Notes: generated by a model from the letters alone, not told the origin. DNA of 31,826 bases from a virus (IMGVR_UViG_3300042892_003322:1-31826); one strand, 5' to 3'. Positions 7,515-16,265 are shown, counted from the first letter of the stretch. A program made the numbers and translations.

Positions 7515-8058
7515 CGGTATTTATTACCTTGAAGATTTTTTTCCTTTACATAAACAATTAAAAAAAGAAGTAGAGATAGAGTGTGACAAGGTTGCTTTCT
7601 TAGATGATGAAAATAAAGAAATACCTTATGACATTAAAGATAAGTCTGGTTATTTTTTAATTAAAAATATATCTCCGTTATCTAATCTAATATTAGAATT
7701 AAATTCTTTGATTCAATCAAAAATTGAATTATTTTTAAATAAGAAACTTATAAGCCAATGGAAAAACACAGAAAATGTTGGCGTAATAGGCCGTTACCCA
7801 ATCGGTGGATCAATGCCAGATCATCAAGATAGAGTATATTCAAGCGATGAATATTATTTTTATTCATCTGTTTATTATATAAATGAAAATTATAAAGGTG
7901 GTAGACTTTTTTTTCCAGAAAAAAATATAGGGGTAAATCCAAAAGAAAATTCTGTAGTATTGCTACCTTCGCATCTAATGCATAGGTCAGAGGAAATAGT
8001 AGATGGTCAAAAAATAATCTCAGCAACTTTTTTTAAGGAAATAGAAAATGCAAACTAA
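7498..8058 (+). CDS. 2-oxoglutarate/Fe(II)-dependent oxygenase
   Basis: A compact prolyl-hydroxylase-like double-stranded beta-helix protein (186 aa). Iron ligands are visible as H109-Q-D111 in MPDHQDR and H162 in LPSHLMHRSEEI; K172 sits where a basic residue usually binds 2-oxoglutarate. YKGGRLFFPE is the typical strand between them. It hydroxylates an unknown substrate (protein, nucleobase or small molecule). The start overlaps the previous gene by 17 nt, and the end overlaps the next gene by 11 nt, indicating one operon. Codons are more AT-rich than in adjacent genes. Confidence 0.85.
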   Translation: MQHLGDGIYYLEDFFPLHKQLKKEVEIECDKVAFLDDENKEIPYDIKDKSGYFLIKNISPLSNLILELNSLIQSKIELFLNKKLISQWKNTENVGVIGRYPIGGSMPDHQDRVYSSDEYYFYSSVYYINENYKGGRLFFPEKNIGVNPKENSVVLLPSHLMHRSEEIVDGQKIISATFFKEIENAN

Positions 8059-8458
8059 GGTATTTTTGTCGGGCGCGATAGAAGGGGTTGGGATATTTGC
8101 ACACGGCTGGAGAAATAAAGCCGTGGAATTATTAGCCGATAGAGGTTTTGAAGCTGTTAATCCGATGGACTACGCCTTGGAAGAAACGGACTGCGAACCA
8201 AAAGAGATAGTAGATAAGAATATGTTTTTGCAAAAAAGTTGTGACATACTCTTAGTTGAATACACAATACCCAATAGAGCTTATATAGGTACAGATTTTG
8301 AAATAACTTGGGCACATTTAAACAATCAACCAGTTATCGTTTTTGCTGATGAATCTTATAGATCAAGAGTTTATCTTAATTTTTTGTCAACAAAGTTAGT
8401 TACTTCTTTAGAAGAAGCAGTAGAATACATAGCTAAAACTTACCCTAAGGAGAAGTAA
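8048..8458 (+). CDS. Nucleoside 2-deoxyribosyltransferase-like protein
   Basis: The 136 residues fit the nucleoside 2-deoxyribosyltransferase fold: N-terminal strand KVFLSGAIEG, a helix-strand AVELLADRGFEAVNPMDY, the acidic-strand signature SCDILLVEYT at 64-73, and GTDFEITWAHLNNQPVIVFA at 81-100. Such enzymes move deoxyribose between bases or hydrolyse the glycosidic bond. In a phage with its own thymidylate and dNTP synthesis it could serve salvage or make unusual nucleotides; the specificity cannot be read. ATG overlaps the preceding stop. Confidence 0.72.
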   Translation: MQTKVFLSGAIEGVGIFAHGWRNKAVELLADRGFEAVNPMDYALEETDCEPKEIVDKNMFLQKSCDILLVEYTIPNRAYIGTDFEITWAHLNNQPVIVFADESYRSRVYLNFLSTKLVTSLEEAVEYIAKTYPKEK

Positions 8459-9454
8459 GTGATTGATTTTGGAAATGAAAATATATTTGTTGGCATTCCA
8501 GCGTATAATGAAAGATATATATTACATACAATAGAAAACCTTTATGCAAAAGCTGAGTTCCCAGAAAATATTTACGTCGGCATTTTTAACCAAAAAAGTC
8601 CAGAGTTTGAATTCGAAGATTTTTCTAAATATAAAAATGTAAAAGTAATTAATGCATGGCATGAGTACCCCTTGGGGGTTAGTTACGCTAGGTTGTCAGC
8701 TGCAAAAATGTTTTGTGGAGAAAAATATTTTTTACAGGTAGACGCTCACACAGTTTTTTGTCCTAATTGGGATACGCTTTTAATCGGCTATTATTCAAAG
8801 TTATCTACTATAGTTGATAAGCCTATGTTGTCACAGTGCGCGGCACCGTTGCATGCGGGGATATATCAAGACCCCGATGCCTATGAAAAATTTACATCAA
8901 CATTTGTTCCGGCGAAAAGCCAACCACTTAGGGTGACCAGTCAGTTGGACACACAGCCTGATTTTTCTAGAGAAAATGAAAAAAGAGTTTTAGATATATT
9001 TTTAGAACATTATTCACACATGGGTGGTTATATGTTTACAACAAGCAATTTTTTGTATGAAGTATCATACCCCCCAAACCTTATATATGAATTTGATCAG
9101 GAGTTAACGGCATTTAGATCTGTTACTAGAGGGTATAGAATCTTTTCTAGTGACTTTGTCCCTGTTGCTAGTATGGGGAAAAATCCCATTGATGGTTTTG
9201 ATGAAAAAAAATATCCTAAAGATTTAAGATTTGTTATGGAGACTGAAAATTTTTTCAAAGAAAAAGCTTGGAAGAGATATCGAGAGCCTCATGAATTTTA
9301 TGATTATTTTTTAGGAATTAAATTTGGTTTTCTTGGAGCTCCAGATAAACGCTCATATGATGAATTTGTTAATCGATCTGGTTTGGATTATAGAAAGTTG
9401 ACAAACAACGGCGCTTTATTGAAGTCCGAAAAAAGAACGGCCCCGGGGAAATAA
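8459..9454 (+). CDS. UDP-GlcNAc-type glycosyltransferase (GlcNAc family, GT60-like)
   Basis: A 331-residue protein starting with GTG directly after the previous stop, with AAGGAGAA upstream. IFVGIPAYNERYI opens a GT-A domain. ARLSAAKMF then QVDAHTVFCPNWD at 93-105 is the signature of the family related to Skp1 GlcNAc-transferase (aspartate and histidine of DxH followed by WD). The end of the GT domain (GYMFTTSNFLYEVSYPP) is also typical. These enzymes add GlcNAc to hydroxyl groups, in the eukaryotic example on hydroxyproline. It is notable that a prolyl-hydroxylase-like oxygenase lies two genes upstream. The acceptor is unknown. Confidence 0.8.
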   Translation: MIDFGNENIFVGIPAYNERYILHTIENLYAKAEFPENIYVGIFNQKSPEFEFEDFSKYKNVKVINAWHEYPLGVSYARLSAAKMFCGEKYFLQVDAHTVFCPNWDTLLIGYYSKLSTIVDKPMLSQCAAPLHAGIYQDPDAYEKFTSTFVPAKSQPLRVTSQLDTQPDFSRENEKRVLDIFLEHYSHMGGYMFTTSNFLYEVSYPPNLIYEFDQELTAFRSVTRGYRIFSSDFVPVASMGKNPIDGFDEKKYPKDLRFVMETENFFKEKAWKRYREPHEFYDYFLGIKFGFLGAPDKRSYDEFVNRSGLDYRKLTNNGALLKSEKRTAPGK

Positions 9455-9458
9455 TAGG

Positions 9459-9487
9459 TTGCACTTTTGGGTTAAAAGTGATATACT
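9459..9487 (+). promoter_or_regulatory. Sigma70-like promoter with an inverted repeat in its spacer
   Basis: TTGCAC at 9459-9464, exactly 17 nt, TATACT at 9482-9487. An inverted repeat CACTTTT (9462-9468) / AAAAGTG (9474-9480) with a 5-nt centre fills the space between the two boxes, where a repressor would block polymerase. It drives the small gene at 9534. Confidence 0.75.
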
Positions 9488-9533
9488 AATTTTGTTACAT
9501 TAAATGGCAAATGCCACTAAAAAAAGGAATACA

Positions 9534-9728
9534 ATGGCTGAAAATAAATTTAAGTATTTTACAGTTACAACCACATCAATTGTTAAAGCCTCAAACATGA
9601 CAGAGGCAGAGAAGATTGCTAGCGGTAATCGTAGAACAGTATCTGGAGTATCCGGAGAGCTTCTTTTCAAGGATGTTGATGTTGAAAGAATTACAGCAGT
9701 AAAAGCTCGCGAACAATTAGAGGGTTAA
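9534..9728 (+). CDS. Hypothetical protein, 64 aa
   Basis: The ATG at 9534 is chosen over the in-frame ATG at 9504 because AAAGGA lies 5 nt upstream. The protein (MAENKFKYFTVTTTSIVKAS) looks like a small alpha/beta fold with NMTEAEKIASGNRR and VDVERITAVKAREQLEG. It has its own promoter and terminator, so it is a single-gene unit that may be expressed at a different time from its neighbours. Function unknown. Confidence 0.75.
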   Translation: MAENKFKYFTVTTTSIVKASNMTEAEKIASGNRRTVSGVSGELLFKDVDVERITAVKAREQLEG

Positions 9729-9747
9729 TAAATAGTTTTATCCATTT

Positions 9748-9788
9748 GAACAACGGCAGGCCCTCCCTGCCGTTGTTCTTCTTCTTAT
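9748..9788 (+). terminator. Rho-independent terminator
   Basis: A perfect 13-bp stem (9748-9760 with 9766-9778, GC-rich part ACGGCAGG) closes a 5-nt loop and is followed by a U-rich tract TTCTTCTTAT. It ends the single-gene unit at 9534-9728. Confidence 0.88.
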
Positions 9789-9802
9789 ACAAGTGAGTAG
9801 AA

Positions 9803-10516
9803 ATGTCACAACCAAAGATAATAGCCCAAATGGTGGGCCGAAATGAAGCCAATAAGTATCTTCCAGCAGTACTGGAAAGATTGAAGAGCCAAGTAGACGA
9901 AATTGTTTTTACGGACGACTGCTCTGACGATGATACTGTAGAGGTAGCGTCTAAATATGCCAATGTATATAAGACGCCTAAGCCCATGTTCACTACGCAC
10001 GAAGGAAGACTGCGCAGATATGCTTGGTTAAATCTTGAAAACCATGCTACAGAAGGTGATTGGATTATCGCCATTGACTGCGACGAGATGCTATATGATT
10101 CTTCTGATATAACTAAAACTGATGTTAGACAAATTTTAAATTCATCAGAAAAAGATGTAGTTAATGTTAGGTTTTATCATATGTGGAATGATACTCAGTA
10201 TAGAGTTGATAAGCTTTGGGCGCCCAACAACAGTAGCAGAATATTTAGATTTATGTCCGGTGCTACTTTTAGAGATAGAGCACTAGCTTGTGGGTCTGAA
10301 CCAACATATGTTACAGATCTAATAAATCAAAGAAATTACTTTGTTAACTCAAACCTAATCATGCAGCATTTAGGTTACATAAAAGATGAAGACAAGCAAT
10401 CAAAGTATGAAAGATATTCAACAATAGATGGTGGAGAGTTCCACGCGTTAAACCATATTAATTCAATCGTAGACCCAAATCCAGTTTTAATTAACTGGGG
10501 AAACTTTGGGATTTAA
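9803..10516 (+). CDS. Family 2 glycosyltransferase
   Basis: A 237-residue GT-A enzyme. KIIAQMVGRNEANKYLPAVL opens the domain, with RNE as in lipopolysaccharide-type GT2 enzymes. VDEIVFTDDCSDDDTVEVA is the donor-binding region, and WIIAIDCDEML contains the metal-binding D92-C-D94. No membrane segments, so it is a cytoplasmic enzyme. The start lies 14 nt after the terminator's U-tract and no strong Shine-Dalgarno is seen. The acceptor is unknown; it may work with the GlcNAc-type transferase upstream. Confidence 0.85.
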   Translation: MSQPKIIAQMVGRNEANKYLPAVLERLKSQVDEIVFTDDCSDDDTVEVASKYANVYKTPKPMFTTHEGRLRRYAWLNLENHATEGDWIIAIDCDEMLYDSSDITKTDVRQILNSSEKDVVNVRFYHMWNDTQYRVDKLWAPNNSSRIFRFMSGATFRDRALACGSEPTYVTDLINQRNYFVNSNLIMQHLGYIKDEDKQSKYERYSTIDGGEFHALNHINSIVDPNPVLINWGNFGI

Positions 10517-10525
10517 GGAGTACAA

Positions 10526-11155
10526 ATGAAAAATCAAATACAAGCTTCAATAGAATTAACCAAGTTGATGAACTCAAAGGAAAAGTTTGCCTTCTTAAAT
10601 ATAGCAAAGTCTTCAATAGTTTCTTTAAGCAAGAAAAATGCGGATGGTACACCTTCTCGTTTTAATAAAGAGATTATTAGATCGATTAATCTTTCTGATA
10701 ACAGAATCATAAAGAGCATACCAGAATCACTTGTTGAAGAAGTAGTTGCCTCAAAGCATTCGGGCATTGGTTTAGTTGATGACGGCAAGTTCTATAGCCC
10801 TAATCTTTTTGAGTACTACTACGAAAATAATAGAGAAGTATATAACTCAATTTTTAATTTTTATATTAAGAACACCAATACTGCGGTTGTATCTTTTCAT
10901 GATAAAAAAACTATATATAAATTTATGGGATTTAAAACTAATGTAATTAGCGTTCCTTTTAATAATTACTTTTCTAGATTAGAAGATACGTTTCAAAAAA
11001 TTGCTGCCCTAGAAGGAAAGATAGATTATTGTATTTTAGATTGCTCTTCTTTGGGGTTAGCTCTGTCGAATTCAATTTGGAACAAACTAAACATGTCGAT
11101 TATAGATTTGGGTAAAACTATTAGTTATTCAAAAACATATAACACGGCTGAGTGA
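10526..11155 (+). CDS. Hypothetical protein, possibly GT-D-like
   Basis: 209 residues with AAGGAG before ATG. GIGLVDDGKFYSPNLFEYYY near 86-105 and the C-terminal ALEGKIDYCILDCSSLGLALSNSIW...IIDLGKTIS weakly resemble the GT-D glycosyltransferase fold, in which a D-G-E/K-like strand and a final I-D-L-G strand flank the site. Because it follows a GT2 gene, a role in sugar transfer is plausible, but this is a guess from a faint pattern. Confidence 0.5.
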   Translation: MKNQIQASIELTKLMNSKEKFAFLNIAKSSIVSLSKKNADGTPSRFNKEIIRSINLSDNRIIKSIPESLVEEVVASKHSGIGLVDDGKFYSPNLFEYYYENNREVYNSIFNFYIKNTNTAVVSFHDKKTIYKFMGFKTNVISVPFNNYFSRLEDTFQKIAALEGKIDYCILDCSSLGLALSNSIWNKLNMSIIDLGKTISYSKTYNTAE

Positions 11156-11156
11156 A

Positions 11157-11795
11157 ATGCATGGAAAAAAAATAGATAAAGATCAGGACGATATTGATTT
11201 TCTAAAAGATCTATTGTTGGAAACCTCTTTATCTATTTCTGAAATAGCGAAAGAATTAGGCTGGACTATACCACAAGTAAATAAGAAAATTAATTCTATT
11301 GGCTTGACATGGTTAAAGGACAGTAGAAAAAAAATGTCTAGAGGCCAAACTGCACTAACTGCAGCAATGCAAAAACTCCTTCCAGGGGAAAAGATTATAA
11401 ACGAATATCATATAGGTGATAAGTTAAAGTTAGATGTTTATTGCCCTAAGTATGAGATAGCCGCAGAGTTCCATGGAAGACAGCATTATTATTATACGAG
11501 TAGATTTTTTGAATCTAAGTATGATTTTGAAGAAGCTATTAAGAGAGATGAAAAAAAAGAACAGTGGTGTGTAGATAATGGTGTGGCATTGATTGTCTTC
11601 CGCTATAATGATAGCTTAACAGAGCAAGCAGTATTCGACAGATTGCTTGAGGCCATTAGGTCAAATCCCTATAAGCCTAAAGAAAAGAAGAAGAATACTG
11701 TGGCGTCCTCCGAAGCTTACAGAAGTATTAAAAAGAAAAATTCGGAGTACAAAAAAAAGATTTACCGATCCATAAAAGAGAAAAAGAAACAATGA
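11157..11795 (+). CDS. HTH + PD-(D/E)XK/Vsr-like endonuclease
   Basis: Residues 22-55 look like a helix-turn-helix (LSISEIAKELGWTIPQVNKKINSIGL). Residues 80-165 form a restriction-endonuclease-like core: GEKIINEYHIGDKLKLDVYCP with D93, then IAAEFHGRQHY with E104, H106 and Q109, then RDEKKEQWCVDNGVALIVFRY, as in DUF559/Vsr-like nucleases. The C-terminal 45 residues are very Lys-rich and probably bind DNA. It likely cleaves branched or damaged DNA during phage recombination. It overlaps the helicase gene by 4 nt. Confidence 0.78.
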   Translation: MHGKKIDKDQDDIDFLKDLLLETSLSISEIAKELGWTIPQVNKKINSIGLTWLKDSRKKMSRGQTALTAAMQKLLPGEKIINEYHIGDKLKLDVYCPKYEIAAEFHGRQHYYYTSRFFESKYDFEEAIKRDEKKEQWCVDNGVALIVFRYNDSLTEQAVFDRLLEAIRSNPYKPKEKKKNTVASSEAYRSIKKKNSEYKKKIYRSIKEKKKQ

Positions 11796-13255
11796 CACAG
11801 GCAAATGAAAAGGTAGAAGATAACATTCCACTGGAGTACCAGATTTTTGCTTTGTCTTTTAGAAAAAATGGAGCGATTAATTACTTTAAAGAAAATCTTC
11901 CAGAAGAAATTGTTGGTTCCATTCATGGGGAAAAAGGAATAAATGAATTTTATAAGGCTCTTCTGGCTTTCGAGAACGCTACACAGCTTGATATTGTTGA
12001 CCCAATAGCATTTAAGTCTTGGCTACAAACGGAAACAGATATACACGAAGCTCTTGGTGGTAACACTGGAGTGGGTGTTATGATTGATCTGTTGATGTCT
12101 GCTGAATTATCAACGGAAGAATCTGTTTCTGAATTAGTAAAATATAAAGCTAATAAAAGAAAACAGATTAACTATCTACAGGAACTTCAATCTATAATAT
12201 CCCAAAAAGGACAAAAGACTGAAGATGATATATCCAGAATTCAAACTCTTACTTCTGAAATAAGAGAATTAGAAAATCAAATAAGATATAATCCACTAGA
12301 TAAAATAACAACTGCTGACGAAATAGCTAGCAGAGTGGATTCGCTACTAGACATACCAAACTTTTTGCCCACTCAATTTAAAGCTCTTAATAGAGCTATG
12401 GGGTATACGGATGAGGGCGGCTTCTTTAGGGGCGCTGTGCACGCGGTCATCGCCGCATCGGGGAAAGGTAAGAGCACGTTTGTTAAGTGCTTAGCGAACA
12501 ACTGGTTAGATAACGGTTATAGAGTTTTGTATGTAAATTTCGAAGAAGCCACTGGTCACTGGGAGAGAATCTTGATGACGCAGATAATAGAAAAGAATGT
12601 TTATTTAGAGTCATCAAAGTGGTCAGAGGAAGAAAAGAACAAGCACCTGAACACCTTTAAGGCCAGACTCGCTAAATGGGGTGATCGTCTTATGGTTAGA
12701 CATGATCCGGATACTCCTTATTTTGAGGACTTAGAATTTTGGCTAAGAGATATAATCGGACAGAACATAAACATGCCAGACATAGTTATAATAGATACAA
12801 TCCAATCTATGTTCACTAAAGGTGGGGGTAAGGGCAAGCCACGTTGGGGTGAGTTTGAGGAAATGATGGTTCGTTTAGAAAAACTTGCAAGAGATATGAA
12901 CTGTGCTTTGATTATTACAGCGCAGGAAAATTCAAATAGAATGAAAGAAAAACGTGAAGTCGTCCAGCAGTCTGATACTGGCGGTTCCTTGGCGATCCAG
13001 CAAAAGTGCGCAGTAACAATATTTATTACAGAAAAAAGATTAGCAACAAACGATGAAACCGAAGACGAAAATATAATGCAGCTTCAGATTCCCAAGAATA
13101 GAATCACTGGTTCAGCGTTTTTATATGATCCACCTTTGGTCAAGTATGTTGATTATAAAAAAACCTACGAAGATTATGATCCAGTTACCGATAGCTCGTA
13201 TACGTCTTCATCGTCTTTGTTAGACGACTTATTAAGTGGAAAGGATTTTCATTAA
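11792..13255 (+). CDS. dnaB: DnaB-type replicative helicase
   Basis: A 487-residue RecA-fold helicase that would unwind DNA ahead of the phage replisome as a hexamer. Residues 1-130 are the helical N-terminal domain; a coiled linker follows (LQELQSIISQKGQKTEDDI...). Walker A is A221-A-S-G-K-G-K227-S-T, with Ala in place of the first Gly. NFEEATGHWERIL, Walker B DIVIIDTIQSM, and ALIITAQENSNRMKE are in DnaB order. The final 20 residues are Ser/Asp-rich (SSYTSSSSLLDDLLSG), possibly a partner-binding tail. The start overlaps the endonuclease stop; the stop overlaps the next ATG. Confidence 0.92.
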   Translation: MTQANEKVEDNIPLEYQIFALSFRKNGAINYFKENLPEEIVGSIHGEKGINEFYKALLAFENATQLDIVDPIAFKSWLQTETDIHEALGGNTGVGVMIDLLMSAELSTEESVSELVKYKANKRKQINYLQELQSIISQKGQKTEDDISRIQTLTSEIRELENQIRYNPLDKITTADEIASRVDSLLDIPNFLPTQFKALNRAMGYTDEGGFFRGAVHAVIAASGKGKSTFVKCLANNWLDNGYRVLYVNFEEATGHWERILMTQIIEKNVYLESSKWSEEEKNKHLNTFKARLAKWGDRLMVRHDPDTPYFEDLEFWLRDIIGQNINMPDIVIIDTIQSMFTKGGGKGKPRWGEFEEMMVRLEKLARDMNCALIITAQENSNRMKEKREVVQQSDTGGSLAIQQKCAVTIFITEKRLATNDETEDENIMQLQIPKNRITGSAFLYDPPLVKYVDYKKTYEDYDPVTDSSYTSSSSLLDDLLSGKDFH

Positions 13256-14046
13256 TGGAACTTGTAACAGTGCAGTCCTTAAAAGATTTTCAGCTATGTG
13301 AACGACTATATGATTATAGGCACCAACAGAAGTTGCCAGAAAAAATATACGCAAGAGATATTCATACAGAAAAGTTTGAATCAACTATTAAAAGTATAAT
13401 GTATTTTTTCTTTTTTAAGAAGCAGGGGGGGATCATCCCGTCTTATTCGTCTCTACTAAATAGATGGGAAAAGATTTGGTTCCCCAAAAATACTAACTCA
13501 TATGATATTGTGACAGAGCAACACGAGACCGCTTATGGAAATACTGCTAGCTTAACTTCTAAGGCAGCGGGAATTCTATTAGCGTTCCACGAAACATATT
13601 CTGAATCTCCGTATATACCTGTGGCTATAAGCGAAGAGTACAACATGCCGATAGGTAAGTTAAACTTACAAGACAGTTTTGACATTATATTTTTTCATAA
13701 GAAACAATATTTTGTAACTAAATTTATATTTGGTTATAAGTTTAGCAATAGGGATTTGTATAGAACAGATTTCTGTACCTTATACAAGGCCTACCATAAT
13801 AGGCACCCAGAAAGAATGGTGAACACTAAGTTTGGTTTTATAGATCCGTTGAGCCAAAATATAGGGTTTAATGAATTTCAAATAAGGAATGAAGATCTCC
13901 AGTATTATGATTACTGGTGCAATAAAATGCTAGAGACCGAAGTCTTGGTGCCTAAAAGAGGATTGATATCTTATTGTAAAAAATGTCCGTTTGATGAACC
14001 TTGTTCAAATTGGAATGACTGGAAGAAAGAAGATAAAAATGGGTAA
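13255..14046 (+). CDS. Fe-S RecB/Cas4-like protein with degenerate nuclease site
   Basis: 263 residues. The N-terminus VQSLKDFQLCERLYDYRH and the C-terminus YCKKCPFDEPC supply C15, C241, C244 and C250, the spacing used for the Fe-S cluster of Cas4/AddB/RecB-like nucleases. The catalytic part is not intact: where active enzymes read GxxDRID...hhDYK it reads GKLNLQDSFDIIFFHKKQYFVTKFIFG, lacking the second Asp and Lys. It may therefore be a structural, DNA-binding partner of the helicase with which it is translationally coupled. The intact paralogue-like gene is at 20368. Confidence 0.65.
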   Translation: MELVTVQSLKDFQLCERLYDYRHQQKLPEKIYARDIHTEKFESTIKSIMYFFFFKKQGGIIPSYSSLLNRWEKIWFPKNTNSYDIVTEQHETAYGNTASLTSKAAGILLAFHETYSESPYIPVAISEEYNMPIGKLNLQDSFDIIFFHKKQYFVTKFIFGYKFSNRDLYRTDFCTLYKAYHNRHPERMVNTKFGFIDPLSQNIGFNEFQIRNEDLQYYDYWCNKMLETEVLVPKRGLISYCKKCPFDEPCSNWNDWKKEDKNG

Positions 14047-14728
14047 AAGTATATTAGATGATATTCTTATAGAGGAGAAAAACGCTTCTTCAATGGGGAA
14101 AGAGAATGAAGTTCTTTCTACTCTGTTGGCTGAAATTAATCTTATTGTTGATGAGTCTATAAGATCTTTTGTTAGATCTATATTAATTAGGAATGATTTA
14201 TTTTGGAAAATCCCATCAAGTTTTTCTGGCAAATATCATCCTTCAGACGAGCACGGCGAGGGCGGTAATGTTCTTCATACTAAAAGAGTAGTTAGAATAG
14301 CATCGTACATGAGCGAATCATATTCTCTTTCTCAGGAAGAGAAAGATATAGTTATAGCTGCATGCCTTCTTCATGATGTATGCAAGGGTGTGCATGAAGG
14401 CGAATCTGATGACTGTAGATATGATCCGATGCATCCTTATACGGTAGGAAAGTTTATTTCTTTTTGCCAAGAAAAAGATAAGAAGTTTGCTAGTGAATCA
14501 GAATCTTCTACTTTATTCTTATCAGAAGACATCGTTCAATCAATACTCAGATTGGTTAGATGTCATCTTGGTCCATGGTCACCGATACCAGAAACTTATC
14601 CAATAACTTATTTAGATTATATTGTTCATTTATCTGATAACATTGCTTCAAAAATACATTTGGTTATTGAAGATAGTGATTTGATAAATCCAAAATGGAG
14701 AAAAGATGGATCTGGAACAAAGAATTAA
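14039..14728 (+). CDS. HD-domain phosphohydrolase
   Basis: The ATG at 14039 overlaps the preceding stop (ATGGGTAA) and is preferred over 13991. The 229-residue protein carries a complete HD metal site: H80 in NVLHTKRVV, H112-D113 in ACLLHDVCKG, H132 in DPMHPYTVG, H176 in VRCHLGPWSP and D200 in YIVHLSDNIASK. Enzymes of this type hydrolyse nucleotides, cyclic nucleotides or nucleic acids. Placed between helicase and primase genes, a role in nucleotide or nucleic-acid metabolism is likely, but the substrate is unknown. Confidence 0.85.
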   Translation: MGKSILDDILIEEKNASSMGKENEVLSTLLAEINLIVDESIRSFVRSILIRNDLFWKIPSSFSGKYHPSDEHGEGGNVLHTKRVVRIASYMSESYSLSQEEKDIVIAACLLHDVCKGVHEGESDDCRYDPMHPYTVGKFISFCQEKDKKFASESESSTLFLSEDIVQSILRLVRCHLGPWSPIPETYPITYLDYIVHLSDNIASKIHLVIEDSDLINPKWRKDGSGTKN

Positions 14729-14873
14729 GAAAAGATATTTTTTAATTAAAAATATAGACAAGATAATAGCAGAATCTGTATACTACAGAAACAACAGCAA
14801 GAACATTGTAGAGACCGATAAAATAGTTATCGGCAATATCAATAACATTGAAAACAAAAAAGTTATCTTATGA
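14706..14873 (+). CDS. Small basic protein, 55 aa
   Basis: ATG at 14706 lies within the end of the HD gene with GGAG about 5 nt upstream. The product begins MDLEQRIKKRYFLIKNIDKI and is rich in Lys, Ile and Asn. Its stop overlaps the primase start (ATGA), so the two are translationally coupled. No family recognised. Confidence 0.65.
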   Translation: MDLEQRIKKRYFLIKNIDKIIAESVYYRNNSKNIVETDKIVIGNINNIENKKVIL

Positions 14874-16072
14874 AGATACCAAACGATAAAGAAAAATATT
14901 TAAACTCTTGGCAATTAGTTGAGACGGCTAGATACGTACCCTCCTTATCTCGAATTATAAGAGATAAAGATGGAGATAATCCTAGATTCATTTCTATATT
15001 TAGCATAGATAACTATAGAAAGCAACATAGCAACAACGGTTTATATACTTCTATTTGGCATTATAATTCCGAGGATATTGAAAAAGCTGTCAGACTAGGT
15101 TCTCTTTACTTTGACCTAGATAATAAAGACCCAAATATATCTTACGACGAATGCAAAAAGTTGGTTGAATACTTGGAGCAGTACGTCCCAGAAAAATCTT
15201 TGTTAGTCTATTTTACTGGCAAAAAAGGTTTTCACATAGAGTGTGAAGCCATAGCCCTGGGCATCAACCCGTCCAACGCACTACCTAACATATTCAGATA
15301 CATAGCCACTAAGATTAAAAAAAATCTAAACATTGAATCGATAGACTTTAGCGTCTATGACCCCAGAAGAATGTGGCGCCTTGCTGGCAGCAAGCACCAG
15401 GAAACTGGGTTGTATAAAAATCTTATTCCTAAAGAAATACTTAATTCAGGGCTCGATGCCGTAGTTGATTTCTGCAAACTAGAAGCAGATAATCTTGTTG
15501 AAGATCAAGAGTTTAACCTAAAAGCAAATGAGTGGTTTAGGGAATTTACTTACGACATGGAACTAGATAAAGGTAGGTCTTCGAACTTCCTTGAGCATTT
15601 CAATAAGCATGGGTCGTCTGCTTTTAAGGAGATAAATTTAAATGAAAAAGAATTTACTCCAAAAGAACTATTAAAAAACTGCAGTGCTATCACAAGATTA
15701 ATTGAGCAGGCGAAAACCAATAAGAAGTTAGAGCATGAAGCAAGATTGTTTCTCTGCTCGATACTTACCTATAATGAAGAATCAATAAAGTTTTTGTATA
15801 GTATACTTAGTCTGTGTGATGATTTTAATTATGAAAAATCCACAAGCCATATTAATGATTGGATAAAAAGAAGACAAATAGGCATAGGCGGCAGACCGTA
15901 TACTTGCGACCGAGCTAATTCTGCTGGCGTTGGTTGTGGAGATTGTCATTTAGAAAAGAAGAAAAAATGGATTACTGTTGGCAATAAATATATCGAGAGC
16001 ACTGAAGAGCTCTCACCATCACCAATAAGATTCGCGTATAAACAAAAAGGAGAAAAAAACAATGCCAGTTGA
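14870..16072 (+). CDS. Archaeo-eukaryotic-type (AEP) DNA primase
   Basis: Makes primers for the DnaE polymerase. Residues 60-200 show the AEP catalytic motifs in order: LYFDLDNKD with D82 and D84, LLVYFTGKKGFHIE with the sGxKGxH nucleotide-binding motif at 116-122, and IDFSVYDPRRMWRLAGSKHQETG at 158-180 with D159, R166, R167, S174 and H176. The C-terminal half is helical and ends in a Cys-rich region YTCDRANSAGVGCGDC, probably a zinc or Fe-S site as in primase C-terminal domains. It replaces the DnaG-type primase expected beside a DnaB helicase. Coupled to the preceding gene by ATGA; the following zinc-ribbon gene overlaps its end by 11 nt. Confidence 0.85.
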   Translation: MKIPNDKEKYLNSWQLVETARYVPSLSRIIRDKDGDNPRFISIFSIDNYRKQHSNNGLYTSIWHYNSEDIEKAVRLGSLYFDLDNKDPNISYDECKKLVEYLEQYVPEKSLLVYFTGKKGFHIECEAIALGINPSNALPNIFRYIATKIKKNLNIESIDFSVYDPRRMWRLAGSKHQETGLYKNLIPKEILNSGLDAVVDFCKLEADNLVEDQEFNLKANEWFREFTYDMELDKGRSSNFLEHFNKHGSSAFKEINLNEKEFTPKELLKNCSAITRLIEQAKTNKKLEHEARLFLCSILTYNEESIKFLYSILSLCDDFNYEKSTSHINDWIKRRQIGIGGRPYTCDRANSAGVGCGDCHLEKKKKWITVGNKYIESTEELSPSPIRFAYKQKGEKNNAS

Positions 16073-16265
16073 AAATGAAGATGATGTAATTGGAGTTTGC
16101 ACTGAGTGTGAATCTGATCAGCCTATGGCCTATATGTACAAGAGTCCATTCGCCCAGGAAGGAAAAGTAGTCCCATGCAAGTACTGTGGGGGAGTTGTAG
16201 CAATTGTTTATAGGGAAGAAAGAGATAGTTCCATTAAAGATTCCAAAAATAAACGAGGAATTTAA
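16062..16265 (+). CDS. Zinc-ribbon protein, 67 aa
   Basis: Two CxxC pairs (C13-C16 and C39-C42) form a zinc ribbon. AAAGGAGA lies upstream of ATG, which is inside the primase gene. The C-terminus is charged (REERDSSIKDSKNKRGI). Position between primase and polymerase suggests a replisome or DNA-binding accessory role, not demonstrated. Confidence 0.75.
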   Translation: MPVENEDDVIGVCTECESDQPMAYMYKSPFAQEGKVVPCKYCGGVVAIVYREERDSSIKDSKNKRGI

